From the NCBI RefSeq assembly GCF_002743255.1, contig NZ_PDYY01000009.1:1-64000 (forward strand): 64,000 nucleotides of DNA, in the 5' to 3' direction. This document shows, in pieces, positions 44,315 to 53,492 of the stretch. The stretch is from Sporosarcina sp. P2 (GTDB taxonomy: Bacteria > Bacillota > Bacilli > Bacillales_A > Planococcaceae). The first letter of the stretch is position 1; every line of letters starts with the position of its first letter. A program made the translations under genes and the position numbers. Below the pieces are notes generated by a model. The model was not told where the DNA came from, ran no database searches, and worked only from the letters and a program-made list of their open reading frames with translations.

Positions 44315-45334
44315 ATGGAAAAAGTCTCTATAATCGGGGCAGGCAGTTGGGGAACCGCACTCGCTGTTGTGCTAGCTGAAAATGGACATGATAGCTTAAT
44401 TTGGACGAGACGTGCAGAACAAGCAGATGAAATCCACAATCAGCACACGAACAACCGGTATTTACCAGATGTGAAACTGCCCGATAACCTTAACTCTACT
44501 AGTGAACTACAAGTGGCAGTCCAACATGCGAAAACGATTATACTTGCCGTGCCGACTGCTGCGATGCGTGAAACGTGTCGCCATATTCAGGAATTATTAA
44601 CTGATCCTGCTATATTTGTCCATGTCTCCAAAGGAATTGATCCGGACTCACTGGAACGGATTTCTGAAATCATTGCAGATGAAATCGATGAAACACTGCG
44701 TGAAGCCATTGTGGTGCTTTCTGGACCGAGTCATGCGGAGGAAGTCGTACATAGACATCCGACAACAGTAGCGGTCGCTTCAAGCAACATGAAAGCGGCA
44801 GAACGGATACAAGATTTATTCATGAGCAATTATTTCCGTGTCTATACAAATAAAGATGTAATCGGTGTGGAGCTTGGCGGGGCATTGAAAAATGTCATCG
44901 CTTTGGCTGCTGGAATTTCTGATGGACTAGGTTACGGCGATAATGCAAAGGCTGCTCTCATTACGAGAGGTCTAGCAGAAATTACACGTCTCGGTGTTGA
45001 AATGGGTGCGGACCAACAAACGTTTTCCGGATTAACGGGACTCGGCGATTTGGTCGTTACATGTACAAGTGTTCACTCTAGAAACTGGCGGGCAGGAAAC
45101 TTACTTGGAAAAGGACAGTCCTTGGAAAGAGTGACTGAAGAAATGGGCATGGTCATAGAAGGGGTACGTACTACGAAGGCCTCGTTTCAGTTGGCGCAGC
45201 AGTTTCATGTCAACATGCCGTTGACAGAAGCATTGTATTCCATCCTATTTGAAAAAATCCCGCCCAAGCAAGCAGTGGATCAATTAATGACTCGTGGTAA
45301 GAAACAGGAAATCGATACATTTTTCGGTATTTAA
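44315..45334 (+). CDS. gpsA: Glycerol-3-phosphate dehydrogenase [NAD(P)+]
   Basis: Makes sn-glycerol 3-phosphate for phospholipids. The 339-aa protein begins with a dinucleotide-binding IIGAGSWGTALAVVLAENGH motif, has VSKGID and LSGPSHAEEV motifs in the N-terminal domain, the catalytic Lys in ELGGALKNVIALAAGI (about residue 192) and GLTGLGDLVVTCTS. Start ATG 44315 follows AAGGGTGGAGG; an in-frame ATG three codons earlier would remove that site. Confidence 0.96.
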   Translation: MEKVSIIGAGSWGTALAVVLAENGHDSLIWTRRAEQADEIHNQHTNNRYLPDVKLPDNLNSTSELQVAVQHAKTIILAVPTAAMRETCRHIQELLTDPAIFVHVSKGIDPDSLERISEIIADEIDETLREAIVVLSGPSHAEEVVHRHPTTVAVASSNMKAAERIQDLFMSNYFRVYTNKDVIGVELGGALKNVIALAAGISDGLGYGDNAKAALITRGLAEITRLGVEMGADQQTFSGLTGLGDLVVTCTSVHSRNWRAGNLLGKGQSLERVTEEMGMVIEGVRTTKASFQLAQQFHVNMPLTEALYSILFEKIPPKQAVDQLMTRGKKQEIDTFFGI

Positions 45335-45354
45335 ACAGTAGGAGGGTGACAATT

Positions 45355-45558
45355 TTGTCCTCGTTAGATAAAATGTGGCTATCTTTTTACGCGATGGGAT
45401 TCATGGCTATTTCAATGGGCTTGATTTATTTGAGCCGATATAAAATAAAAAACCGTGTCGTACAAATTCTATTTGCGATTATTGCCTATACACTATTAAT
45501 TACATCGTTCTTCGCAATGGTCTATTTGGTATTCAACGGACCGACTGGAGGGGCGTAA
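45355..45558 (+). CDS. yphE: DUF2768 small membrane protein, YphE-like
   Basis: A 67-aa protein with two membrane helices (about 8-27 and 38-60) and a Lys/Arg loop (RYKIKNRV) between. Start TTG 45355 has AGGAGG 9 bases upstream and gives the length of B. subtilis YphE; the in-frame GTG at 45346 abuts the site. Function unknown. It is between gpsA and yphF as in B. subtilis. Confidence 0.85.
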   Translation: MSSLDKMWLSFYAMGFMAISMGLIYLSRYKIKNRVVQILFAIIAYTLLITSFFAMVYLVFNGPTGGA

Positions 45559-45561
45559 ATT

Positions 45562-46272
45562 ATGAACAAACGAATGCTACTTTTTTTAGTTATAATCTGT
45601 GGACTATTATTGTCTGCTTGCGGCGGCCGTCCACCTGAAGAAAAACAAGCAAGTGAAACACCTTATCCTGAACTTCAAGAAACTATCCAAAAAGCTGTAG
45701 AGCGCTATCAAGAACAGTCGGGCGGTCTATTACCAATTAAAACACGCGATCAAGAAACCGATCAATTCATCAAATATCCAATCGAGTTCTCAAAAATCGT
45801 TCCGGATTTCACTGAAAAGATCCCGTCCAACGCATTCGAAAACGGCGGCATCTTCCAGTATGTTCTCGTAGATGTAGAAGAAAATCCTACAGTTAAGCTA
45901 GTCGACTTGCGTATAACCGAAAAACTACGCGACTTAAACTTGCGCAAATTTATCAACGGAGAATTACCATTCTTAGATCCAGTTGGCGACAACGTCTATA
46001 AAGTGGACTTCAAGAAAATGGGCTTTAAAGAACCACTAACCGTCCAAAGCCCATACTCTGACGCTCATTTACCTATCGTAGTAGGCGGCGACGGAAACTT
46101 TTACGTAGACTATTCCATCGACCTCAACAAGATCTTAATGGAACAAAAGCCAGAAATAAAAGCAGGCACAGATATTCGTTATCTACTATACGAAGACTCC
46201 TTAGTCCTTCCGGCATATTCCTTGCCGTACACAGTGGATGAAAACAACGAACCTGTGTTTATGAAGAAATAA
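45562..46272 (+). CDS. yphF: Lipoprotein YphF
   Basis: A 236-aa secreted lipoprotein: signal peptide with lipobox LLSACGG (Cys about residue 20) for membrane anchoring. The mature part is polar with acidic stretches and no recognised catalytic motif. It follows yphE by 3 bases and precedes the spoIVA region, as in B. subtilis. Function unknown. Confidence 0.85.
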   Translation: MNKRMLLFLVIICGLLLSACGGRPPEEKQASETPYPELQETIQKAVERYQEQSGGLLPIKTRDQETDQFIKYPIEFSKIVPDFTEKIPSNAFENGGIFQYVLVDVEENPTVKLVDLRITEKLRDLNLRKFINGELPFLDPVGDNVYKVDFKKMGFKEPLTVQSPYSDAHLPIVVGGDGNFYVDYSIDLNKILMEQKPEIKAGTDIRYLLYEDSLVLPAYSLPYTVDENNEPVFMKK

Positions 46273-46362
46273 CGTTCTCTAATTTGTAGGTGACCTCATG
46301 TATTAGCACTTGAACTTTACATATGTCAAAGAGTAATACAAATTGTCACCATAATATAACTA

Positions 46363-46442
46363 GGATTGGTACGGAAGATGGGACGACTCTGGGAGGCCCA
46401 CCGCGGGCCCTCCAGAAGCGTTCCCATCTGGAGTACCGATCC
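46363..46442. repeat. 80-bp stepped inverted repeat (possible intergenic repeat element or RNA)
   Basis: Three nested stems on one axis: GGATTGGTAC (46363-46372) with GTACCGATCC (46433-46442); GATGGGA (46377-46383) with TCCCATC (46422-46428); and a 12-position G+C-rich stem (46388-46399 with 46405-46416) with one mismatch and loop ACCGC. There is no T-run, so it is not a terminator. Its G+C content is far above the flanks. It could be a copy of a structured Bacillales intergenic repeat. Confidence 0.7.
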
Positions 46443-46485
46443 CGAACCGTTACAAAGTTTATTAACTAAATTAGTGCCATTACCC

Positions 46486-46521
46486 AAAAACGTTTCGTGC
46501 ATCTATGCATGAAACGTTTTT
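46486..46521 (+). terminator. Terminator in the yphF-spoIVA gap
   Basis: AAAAACGTTTC-G-TGCAT (46486-46502) pairs with ATGCA-TGAAACGTTTTT (46505-46521). A strong stem with A- and T-runs on both sides; it may end yphF transcription. Confidence 0.8.
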
Positions 46522-46563
46522 CTATTTCATAAGCTACAATGCGGAGAAAAAGGAGGGCTAATG

Positions 46564-48042
46564 ATGAAAGAAGAACTATACGAAAACTTAGCTAGAAGAA
46601 CAGACGGCGATATTTATATAGGTGTGGTAGGCCCTGTTCGAGTAGGGAAATCCACTTTTGTCAAACGAGTCATGGAGGAAGTTGTAATTCCCAACATGAC
46701 GGATGCCAATGATCGAATACGTGCACAAGACGAACTTCCCCAAAGTTCACCAGGTCCCGTAATCATGACTGCAGAACCTAAATTCGTACCTGCCCAAGGC
46801 ACAAGCGTTTCAATAGGGGACGGTGAACTGGAATTCCAAATTCGCCTAGCAGACTGTGTAGGCTACGTAATTGATGGTGTTAAAGGATATGAGGACGAGG
46901 ATGGGCCGAAATACGTCCATACACCATGGCACAATGAACCGATTCCGTTCCAAGAAGCGGCACGTATCGGAACGGACAAAGTGATTCGTGATCACTCGAC
47001 TATTGGAATTTTGCTGACGACAGACGGTACGGTGAACAATATTTCACGCGCGGCCGCTGAAGTTGCTGAAAAAGAAATCGTTTCGAAATTGCAAGAAATC
47101 GGTAAACCATTCGTCATTGTATTAAATTCTAAAATGCCTGCTCATGAAAAAGCGTTGGAACTAAAACAGCAATTACATGAAAAGTATGGTGTTCCCGTCA
47201 TTGCTATCAGTGCGGATCAGCTCAATGCAGCAGAGATCCAGCTTATTCTCAAAGAGGCATTGTATGAATTCCCTATCACGGATATCGAACTGCAACGTCC
47301 CGACTGGATGGAGGAGCTTGGGGATAGCCATAAGCTGAATGCACGTATCGATCAGCTAATCACAGATGGATTCCTAGGCGTCTCGAAAATTCGTAAAGTT
47401 CAGGAGATTGCGGAGTTATTGCAAGAAGAAGAGTTTATTAGACAAGCAGAAGTAGTGGAAGTCGATGCAGGTAAAGGCCGCGCCATCGTGAAGATTGATA
47501 TGGATGAGCAAGCTTTTGTTAATGTCTGTGAGGAGTTCATGGGAACAGAAATGCGTTCCAAAAAGGATTGGTTAATCTTCATTCAAGAAGCGGTTAAAGC
47601 GAAAAAATCGTATGATATGTATGCGGAAGCAATTGATACGGCGAAAAAATCAGGTTATGGCGTAGCGTTGCCATCGATTGAAGATTTTCAGCCAACTGCT
47701 CCTGAATTAATTAAACAAGACACGTTTTATGGGGTGAAAATGAAAGCGAAAGCACCTTCACTTCACATTATTCGAATCGATATGGAAGCGGAATTCGCTC
47801 CGTTAATCGGCTCTGAATTCCATAGTCATCACTTGTTGAAAGAATTGAAAAATGCGTATTTACATGATCGTGAAGCATTATGGGAAACACAATTATTTGG
47901 CACACCATTACATGAAGTCATGAAAGAAAGTATCCGATATAAGACCGCAGCAGTTCCAGATCGAGCTAGAAAACGCTTGCGTGAAACAATTGAACAAATG
48001 GTGAATGACGGGAATAAAGGTATGATTACCTTCATTGTGTAA
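46564..48042 (+). CDS. spoIVA: Stage IV sporulation protein A
   Basis: An ATP-hydrolysing morphogen that polymerises over the forespore and forms the base layer of the coat. The 492-aa protein has a Walker A GPVRVGKSTFVKR (about residues 24-36), the conserved RAQDELPQSSPGPVIMTAEPKFVP segment as Walker-adjacent switch, DCVGY, and a C-terminal domain ending in MVNDGNKGMITFIV needed for assembly. The start could be ATG 46561 or 46564; the second has the better spacing from AGGAGGG. Expected SigE control is known for the family, not shown here. Confidence 0.95.
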   Translation: MKEELYENLARRTDGDIYIGVVGPVRVGKSTFVKRVMEEVVIPNMTDANDRIRAQDELPQSSPGPVIMTAEPKFVPAQGTSVSIGDGELEFQIRLADCVGYVIDGVKGYEDEDGPKYVHTPWHNEPIPFQEAARIGTDKVIRDHSTIGILLTTDGTVNNISRAAAEVAEKEIVSKLQEIGKPFVIVLNSKMPAHEKALELKQQLHEKYGVPVIAISADQLNAAEIQLILKEALYEFPITDIELQRPDWMEELGDSHKLNARIDQLITDGFLGVSKIRKVQEIAELLQEEEFIRQAEVVEVDAGKGRAIVKIDMDEQAFVNVCEEFMGTEMRSKKDWLIFIQEAVKAKKSYDMYAEAIDTAKKSGYGVALPSIEDFQPTAPELIKQDTFYGVKMKAKAPSLHIIRIDMEAEFAPLIGSEFHSHHLLKELKNAYLHDREALWETQLFGTPLHEVMKESIRYKTAAVPDRARKRLRETIEQMVNDGNKGMITFIV

Positions 48043-48091
48043 GGTGAAAAAATAAGGAAATCACGTAACAAATATAGTTTGAAATGAAGAG

Positions 48092-48117
48092 AGATCCGTC
48101 AAAAACGGGTCTTTTTT
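48092..48117 (+). terminator. Terminator after spoIVA
   Basis: AGATCCGT (48092-48099), loop CAAAA, ACGGGTCT (48105-48112), then TTTTT. Includes one G-T pair. Confidence 0.82.
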
Positions 48118-48258
48118 CTATGCTTTTCTATCAAAATCGCTTGAAATGCCGTGAATAAAGGAAAAGCGCGATAATATTGTTGCACCGTAGTTTTTCTTAT
48201 GTTACTCTTTTTACAGTGTTAACAGCAATAGCATCCCCTTTGAGAGGAGGTGAACGGT

Positions 48259-48531
48259 GTGAATAAAACAGAATTAATTAACTCTGTGGCAGAAGCGGCA
48301 GGTCTAACAAAAAAAGACGCAACTAAAGCTGTTGAAGCTGTATTCGATACAATTCAATCGACTCTTGCTAACGGTGATAAAGTTCAATTGATTGGTTTCG
48401 GAAACTTCGAAGTACGCGAACGTGCTGCTCGTAAAGGACGTAACCCACAATCAGGCGAAGAAATCGAAATCGCTGCAAGTAAAGTTCCAGCTTTCAAAGC
48501 AGGTAAAGCACTTAAAGACGCAGTAAAATAA
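48259..48531 (+). CDS. hup: DNA-binding protein HU (HBsu)
   Basis: A 90-aa nucleoid protein that bends DNA as a dimer. Signatures: [21 protein letters not shown] at the start, and the DNA-binding arm [26 protein letters not shown] (about residues 46-71), ending [14 protein letters not shown]. Start GTG 48259 has AGGAGG at 8 bases and gives the usual N-terminus; an in-frame GTG at 48250 lies on the ribosome-binding site. A possible promoter is TTGTTG-N16-TATGTT (48177-48204). Confidence 0.95.
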   Translation: MNKTELINSVAEAAGLTKKDATKAVEAVFDTIQSTLANGDKVQLIGFGNFEVRERAARKGRNPQSGEEIEIAASKVPAFKAGKALKDAVK

Positions 48532-48546
48532 TTTGAGATTTTACAT

Positions 48547-48600
48547 AGGAGTCCGTCCAGCAAATCTGTTCGTCAGATGGCCATGGATGGACTCCTTTAC
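48547..48600 (+). terminator. Terminator after hup
   Basis: AGGAGTCCGTCCA (48547-48559) pairs with TGGATGGACTCCT (48584-48596) with one mismatch; the 24-base loop has its own ATCTG/CAGAT pairing. Ts follow at 48597 and again at 48602. Confidence 0.8.
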
Positions 48601-48710
48601 GTTTTTTAAATTGGTATACATAGGGAAGTACAAGTAACTATACGGAATGAATGGAATGTGCTAATATTTTGGGGAAATAGGTTTAGTTCTTACAAGGAGG
48701 ACATGCTGTT

Positions 48711-49280
48711 ATGAAAGAGCAAGATATAAATAAATTAGAACAGGCAGTTACGATGATCCTAGAAGCAATCGGTGAAGATCCGACTCGTGAAGGATTACTG
48801 GAGACACCGAAACGTGTTGCTAAAATGTATCAAGAGGTATTTGAAGGGTTAAATAAAGATCCAAGAGAGTATTTCGATACGGTATTCCATGAGAATCATG
48901 ATGAAGTCGTGTTGGTGAAAGATATTCCATTTTATTCTATGTGCGAGCATCACTTGGTTCCATTTTTCGGTGTAGCCCACGTAGCATATATTCCGCGTAA
49001 TGGAGTAGTTGCAGGTTTGAGCAAGTTGGCAAGAGCTGTCGAAACAGCAGCACGTCGTCCGCAATTGCAAGAACGCATTACATCCAGTGTGGCAGATGCC
49101 ATGATGGAAAAGTTGAATCCCCATGGTGTTTATATCATTATCGAAGCGGAACACATGTGTATGACGATGAGAGGAATTAAGAAGCCAGGGGCTAAAACCA
49201 TCACGACTGTCGCTAGAGGAATCTATGAACATGATGACGTGAAGCGTGCGGAAATTTTATCTCTTATTCGAACGAACTAA
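48711..49280 (+). CDS. folE: GTP cyclohydrolase I
   Basis: Converts GTP to dihydroneopterin triphosphate, the first step of folate synthesis (B. subtilis mtrA). The 189-aa protein has [18 protein letters not shown], the zinc-binding [11 protein letters not shown] (about residues 75-85) with the second Cys in EHMCMTMRG (about 146), and KLARAVE. RBS AAGGAGG is close. It precedes mtrB (TRAP) as in B. subtilis. Confidence 0.97.
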   Translation: MKEQDINKLEQAVTMILEAIGEDPTREGLLETPKRVAKMYQEVFEGLNKDPREYFDTVFHENHDEVVLVKDIPFYSMCEHHLVPFFGVAHVAYIPRNGVVAGLSKLARAVETAARRPQLQERITSSVADAMMEKLNPHGVYIIIEAEHMCMTMRGIKKPGAKTITTVARGIYEHDDVKRAEILSLIRTN

Positions 49281-49345
49281 GGTCTTTGCCGAGCGCTTGC
49301 TGTATATGCTATCATTAGGATTATATATAGACTGGAGATGCGAAA

Positions 49346-49567
49346 ATGACACAACCCGATTATCTAATTATCAAAGCGAAAAAAGATGGAGTGAATGTCA
49401 TTGGGCTCACGAGAGGCAATGACACCAAGTTTCACCATACCGAAAAGCTGGATAGAGGAGAAGTCATGATCGCGCAGTTTACCGAGCATACCTCCGCTAT
49501 TAAGATTCGAGGGGAAGCTGAAATTCATACAGCCCACGGCGTAATTGCGAGTGAGGAAAAAGAATGA
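49346..49567 (+). CDS. mtrB: trp RNA-binding attenuation protein TRAP
   Basis: An 11-mer ring protein that binds tryptophan and then (G/U)AG-repeat RNA leaders. The 73-aa protein matches the family: [52 protein letters not shown] (segments for tryptophan and RNA binding, with the conserved KKR-type contacts around residues 37-58). Its stop overlaps hepS by 4 bases. No trp structural genes or (G/U)AG-repeat leader occur in this window. Confidence 0.95.
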   Translation: MTQPDYLIIKAKKDGVNVIGLTRGNDTKFHHTEKLDRGEVMIAQFTEHTSAIKIRGEAEIHTAHGVIASEEKE

Positions 49568-50310
49568 CCGTATCCTTACGGGAATGGAGCTTACTGATGG
49601 AAACAAAAGGATTCACTGACCAAGTCGACAATTACATACACCATTTGCGACGCGCTATTTATCAGCCAGTGGTCGAACGAGATGCAGGGTATGCTCCGAT
49701 TGACAGGCGAAAAGCTTCGTTGCTCTTATTGCCTTTGCTCAATGGAGAGCAGTGGACAGATGAGATGCAAACCGTGGCGCTAGCGATTGGTGCCATCCAC
49801 ACGGCTTTTGATGTCCATGATCAAATCGATGTCGTAGATGCTTCATCCAAAGAACAGCAATTGATGGTTCTTGCGGGCGACCACTTCAGCGGTATCCACT
49901 ATAAGCTATTGGCGTCAATTCCAAACTTCCATCTCATTCGTTCTTTGTCATTGGCAGTCGGCAGGATTAATGAATGCAAAACGACATTGTTTCAAGCACC
50001 GCCCTCCACTCTTGAAGATCGGTTGCAGTTAATTTCTGAAGTGGAAAGTGCATGTATTGTGAAATTCTTCGAAGCATTCGGCTTTGGTCGCTACACACAT
50101 ATCGTAGAAACAATCTTTCCACTCGTTTGGCTGCTCGACAGCACACAGCGTGACTTGAATCGGATGAAATTTTCGCATCTAGTGCCGAGTACGAATGATA
50201 CAGAAGATTGGATCGATCAATTACAACTACAGCTGAACAACAGATTGAAGAACAGCTCTTATTTACATACTGAAGTACTAGCAGAGTTGCAGAAAATGAC
50301 GAAACCATAA
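49564..50310 (+). CDS. hepS: Heptaprenyl diphosphate synthase component I
   Basis: The small subunit that, with HepT, makes the C35 side chain of menaquinone-7 (B. subtilis hepS/gerCA). The 248-aa helical protein has no DDxxD motif, as usual for this component, and contains [36 protein letters not shown] and [15 protein letters not shown] motifs. Start ATG 49564 overlaps mtrB; a second in-frame ATG at 49597 with GGAG upstream is possible. Confidence 0.88.
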   Translation: MTVSLREWSLLMETKGFTDQVDNYIHHLRRAIYQPVVERDAGYAPIDRRKASLLLLPLLNGEQWTDEMQTVALAIGAIHTAFDVHDQIDVVDASSKEQQLMVLAGDHFSGIHYKLLASIPNFHLIRSLSLAVGRINECKTTLFQAPPSTLEDRLQLISEVESACIVKFFEAFGFGRYTHIVETIFPLVWLLDSTQRDLNRMKFSHLVPSTNDTEDWIDQLQLQLNNRLKNSSYLHTEVLAELQKMTKP

Positions 50311-50346
50311 GAAAGTAAACTGAAGTGAAGAAAGAAGGGACGAACT

Positions 50347-51042
50347 GTGGCGGTCTCAAAAGAAGAAAGAGTTCATAACGTCTTTGAAAAAATTTCGACA
50401 GACTATGATAAAATGAATTCCGTGATCAGTTTTAATCAACATATTAAATGGCGGAGTGATATCATGGCACGCATGAATGTACTGCCGGGCGCTAAAGCAC
50501 TTGACGTTTGCTGTGGTACTGCAGACTGGACAATTGCATTGGCTCAAGCCGCAGGTCCTACTGGTGAAGTTATCGGTTTGGACTTCAGTGCCAACATGCT
50601 GGATTCGGGCAGAGACAAAGTAGCCCCTTACCCAAACCTTACATTAGTTCAAGGTAACGCAATGTCACTTCCTTTTCCAGACAATTCATTTGATTATGTG
50701 ACGATCGGGTTTGGTCTACGCAATGTTCCCGATTACTTGACTGTTTTAAAAGAAATGCGACGCGTGTTGAAGCCGGGTGGAATGGCAGTGTGTTTGGAAA
50801 CATCTCAACCTAAAATACCTGTCTATCGTCAAGGGTTTCGCTTCTATTTCAAATTTATTATGCCGCTATTTGGTAAACTTTTCGCAAAGAGCTTTAAAGA
50901 GTATTCTTGGCTTCAGGAATCAGCAAATGAATTCCCAGACATGAAAGAGCTAGCACAGCTTTTTGTTGATGCAGGATATCAAGAAGTATCATATAAGTCT
51001 TACAGTGGCGGTGCGGCGGCAGGTCATATCGCTTACAAATAA
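50347..51042 (+). CDS. menG: Demethylmenaquinone methyltransferase
   Basis: SAM-dependent C-methylation of demethylmenaquinone, the last step of menaquinone synthesis (ubiE/menG). The 231-aa protein has the SAM motif [15 protein letters not shown] (about residues 48-62), LDFSANML, and the [29 protein letters not shown] signature. Start GTG 50347 has AAGGGACG about 8 bases upstream. Its stop overlaps the following frame by one base. Together with hepS and hepT it forms the old gerC locus. Confidence 0.96.
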   Translation: MAVSKEERVHNVFEKISTDYDKMNSVISFNQHIKWRSDIMARMNVLPGAKALDVCCGTADWTIALAQAAGPTGEVIGLDFSANMLDSGRDKVAPYPNLTLVQGNAMSLPFPDNSFDYVTIGFGLRNVPDYLTVLKEMRRVLKPGGMAVCLETSQPKIPVYRQGFRFYFKFIMPLFGKLFAKSFKEYSWLQESANEFPDMKELAQLFVDAGYQEVSYKSYSGGAAAGHIAYK

Positions 51043-51062
51043 TGAATACACGGGAGAAGGTA

Positions 51063-52043
51063 ATGGGGTTGGAAAAAATTAAGTTGATGTCGCTTTATAC
51101 GGATTTCCGCAAAGATATGTCCTATATTGAAAAAGAGCTTGAGCGATCCGTGCAATCCTCTTCTCCCATTGTTCGTCAAGCTTCCTTGCATTTATTGAAA
51201 GCCGGTGGCAAGAGGATTCGGCCGATTTTCGTGATAATGGCTGCTCAATTCGGAACGTATTCGCTAGAAAGCGCTGCGAAAATTGCAGTATCCCTTGAAT
51301 TAATCCACATGGCATCACTCGTCCACGATGACGTAATTGATGATTCTGATATGCGCCGCGGTTTACAAACCGTTAAAGCAAAGTGGAACAACCGAGTGGC
51401 AATGTATGCGGGGGACTTCATCTTTTCGCGGGCGCTAACATCTATCGGTACTATCGAGAAAGCACCTATCCATCAGATTCTCGCCGAAACCATGCTGGAG
51501 ATATGCAAAGGGGAAATTATCCAGTTTGATTTCCAACAACAAACAGATCAAGGTTTGCGCGACTATTTGAAACGTATTAAGCGAAAGACTGCTTTACTGC
51601 TATCCTCTAGTTGTGAACTTGGCGCACTTAGTGCAGATGCAGATGCTCAAACTGTACGGAAACTAAAGAGATATGGGTATTTCACTGGAATGGCATTTCA
51701 AATCATCGACGATATTTTGGATATTACGTCAACAGATGAAGAACTTGGAAAGCCGGCAGGAAGTGACTTGTTAAATGGTCATATTACATTGCCTGTTTTA
51801 TACATAAAAGATGATGAACAATTCAAGCCCTACATGGAACGTGCGTTTACCGGAGAGATGGAAGAGCCGGATAGACAATCGATGCTTCGCTATATTCGAC
51901 AAAGTGGTGCGATTGAAAAAGCACAGCATGTAAGTGATCTGTACTTAACCAAGGCACTTAAGGAATTGGAAGATTTGCCGAATGGTAAGTCGAAGAAAGC
52001 ACTGACTCAAATTGCTGATTTTATCGGCCAACGAAAATATTGA
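51063..52043 (+). CDS. hepT: Heptaprenyl diphosphate synthase component II
   Basis: The catalytic prenyltransferase subunit. The 326-aa protein has the first Asp-rich motif HDDVIDDSDMRRG (about residues 86-98), the second DDILDITS (about 225-232) and KAGGKRIRPIF, all canonical for trans-prenyl synthases. ATG 51063 is preceded by GGAGAAGG; an in-frame ATG at 51042 overlapping the menG stop is an alternative. Works with HepS. Confidence 0.95.
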   Translation: MGLEKIKLMSLYTDFRKDMSYIEKELERSVQSSSPIVRQASLHLLKAGGKRIRPIFVIMAAQFGTYSLESAAKIAVSLELIHMASLVHDDVIDDSDMRRGLQTVKAKWNNRVAMYAGDFIFSRALTSIGTIEKAPIHQILAETMLEICKGEIIQFDFQQQTDQGLRDYLKRIKRKTALLLSSSCELGALSADADAQTVRKLKRYGYFTGMAFQIIDDILDITSTDEELGKPAGSDLLNGHITLPVLYIKDDEQFKPYMERAFTGEMEEPDRQSMLRYIRQSGAIEKAQHVSDLYLTKALKELEDLPNGKSKKALTQIADFIGQRKY

Positions 52044-52133
52044 CGGAGTTTGTTAATAGTTGAAAGAAAAAGGCGTCGATGGTACGATTTAAAAGGGATC
52101 ATCCCTATAGAAGATCGAAGGAGTGTTTTAGAG

Positions 52134-52580
52134 ATGGAAAGAACATTTTTAATGGTAAAGCCTGACGGCGTACAACGTAACCTTGTAGGTGAAATCGTTG
52201 GTCGTTTCGAAGACAAAGGATATCAATTAGTTGGTGGGAAATTAATGAACATTTCTCAAGAACTTGCTGAACAACATTACGGAGAGCACAAAGAACGTCC
52301 ATTCTTCGGAGAACTTGTAGAATTCATTACTTCTGGACCGGTTTTCGCAATGGTATGGGAAGGCGAGAACGTCATCTCTACTGCTCGCTTAATGATGGGT
52401 GCAACGAATCCAAAAGAATCAGCTCCTGGAACTATTCGTGGAGACTTTGCTGTAACAGTAGGCAAGAATATTATTCATGGTTCAGACTCATCTGAGTCAG
52501 CAAGCCGCGAGATCAACTTATTCTTTAAAGAAGAAGAGCTTGTGACTTATGACAAAACAGTGAACAACTGGATTAATTAA
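52134..52580 (+). CDS. ndk: Nucleoside diphosphate kinase
   Basis: Transfers phosphate among nucleoside di- and triphosphates. The 148-aa protein has the active-site His in [16 protein letters not shown] (about residue 115) and [21 protein letters not shown] at the start. ATG 52134 has AAGGAG 10 bases upstream; an open frame from 52050 is untranslated leader. Between hepT and cheR as in B. subtilis. Confidence 0.96.
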   Translation: MERTFLMVKPDGVQRNLVGEIVGRFEDKGYQLVGGKLMNISQELAEQHYGEHKERPFFGELVEFITSGPVFAMVWEGENVISTARLMMGATNPKESAPGTIRGDFAVTVGKNIIHGSDSSESASREINLFFKEEELVTYDKTVNNWIN

Positions 52581-52585
52581 TCGCC

Positions 52586-52620
52586 AAAAACAGCCGAGCG
52601 AATTTCGCATGGCTGTTTTT
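52586..52620 (+). terminator. Terminator after ndk
   Basis: AAAAACAGCC (52586-52595) pairs with GGCTGTTTTT (52611-52620), with GCGAATTTCGC forming an inner stem. T-run is part of the stem's 3' side. A TATAAT at 52648-52653 just downstream could be the -10 for cheR; no -35 is clear. Confidence 0.88.
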
Positions 52621-52695
52621 CTTATACATACGACCTACTTTTTCCGTTATAATGAGAACGTACATAAGAGAGAAGAGGCAACAGGGGGTTGTTAA

Positions 52696-53469
52696 ATGTC
52701 TGATTATTCGATATTAATTCAAGGGATCAAGAAGAAAACTGGGATCGATTTGTCATTGTATAAAGAAGCCCAGATGAAGAGGAGACTCACTTCACTATAT
52801 GAAAAGAAAGGCTTTCGTAATTTTAAAGATTACTCTCTAGCTATTCAAAGTGATCAAGACTTATTGGACGAATTCCTGGACCGCATGACGATTAATGTGT
52901 CAGAATTTTACCGCAACGCCTTGCGTTGGGAGGTCTTAGAGAAGAAAATATTCCCTCAATTATTGGAGAAAAATAAACGATTGAAAATTTGGAGCGCGGC
53001 TTGTTCTACCGGGGAAGAGCCTTATTCGCTAGCAATGGTTCTATCATCCTATCTTCCTTTGCGTGATATTTCTATTTATGCAACGGACTTAGATGTGGGC
53101 GTATTGAATCGTGCCAAAGTTGGTTTATACAATGATCGTGCATTAAAAGAAGTGCCCAAACCGATCATCGATAAATTCTTCATAAAAGAAGGTGCTTCTT
53201 ATCAAGTAGTAGAAGATATCAAGAAGACCGTTACATTCAAACAGCAAAACTTGCTGGAAGATCGCTATGATACGAACTACGACTTGATCGTCTGCCGTAA
53301 CGTGATGATTTATTTCACGGAAGAAGCGAAAGATCAGATTTATACCAACTTCTCCAAAGCACTTAAACCAGGTGGTGTTTTGTTCGTTGGAAGCACAGAA
53401 CAAATATTCAATCCTGAAAAATATAACTTTGAATCAGTAGATACATTCTTTTATAGAAAAAAACAATAA
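52696..53469 (+). CDS. cheR: Chemotaxis protein methyltransferase CheR
   Basis: Methylates glutamates on chemoreceptors using SAM. The 257-aa protein has the N-terminal helical domain (about 1-70, with [19 protein letters not shown]) and a SAM-binding domain ([17 protein letters not shown], about 97-113; [14 protein letters not shown]). It shows that the organism is motile and chemotactic; no other che gene is in this window. ATG 52696 follows AGGGGG. Confidence 0.95.
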   Translation: MSDYSILIQGIKKKTGIDLSLYKEAQMKRRLTSLYEKKGFRNFKDYSLAIQSDQDLLDEFLDRMTINVSEFYRNALRWEVLEKKIFPQLLEKNKRLKIWSAACSTGEEPYSLAMVLSSYLPLRDISIYATDLDVGVLNRAKVGLYNDRALKEVPKPIIDKFFIKEGASYQVVEDIKKTVTFKQQNLLEDRYDTNYDLIVCRNVMIYFTEEAKDQIYTNFSKALKPGGVLFVGSTEQIFNPEKYNFESVDTFFYRKKQ

Positions 53470-53492
53470 ACCACGTTACGGAGGAATGGAAT

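Larger units (their letters stand above)
46273..46560. other. Structured intergenic region before spoIVA
   Basis: About 290 bases with no gene. It contains a long stepped hairpin (46363-46442) and a terminator-like hairpin (46486-46521). A SigE promoter for spoIVA must lie to the right of these; CTACAAT (46534-46540) is a possible -10 but no convincing -35 was found. Confidence 0.5.

Noticed and set aside
46400-46442. Hairpin 46363-46442 as an intrinsic terminator
   Set aside because: No U-tract follows the stem; a separate canonical terminator lies at 46486-46521.
52050-52133. Upstream extension of ndk
   Set aside because: Basic leader with no similarity to Ndk; the family N-terminus and AAGGAG point to 52134.
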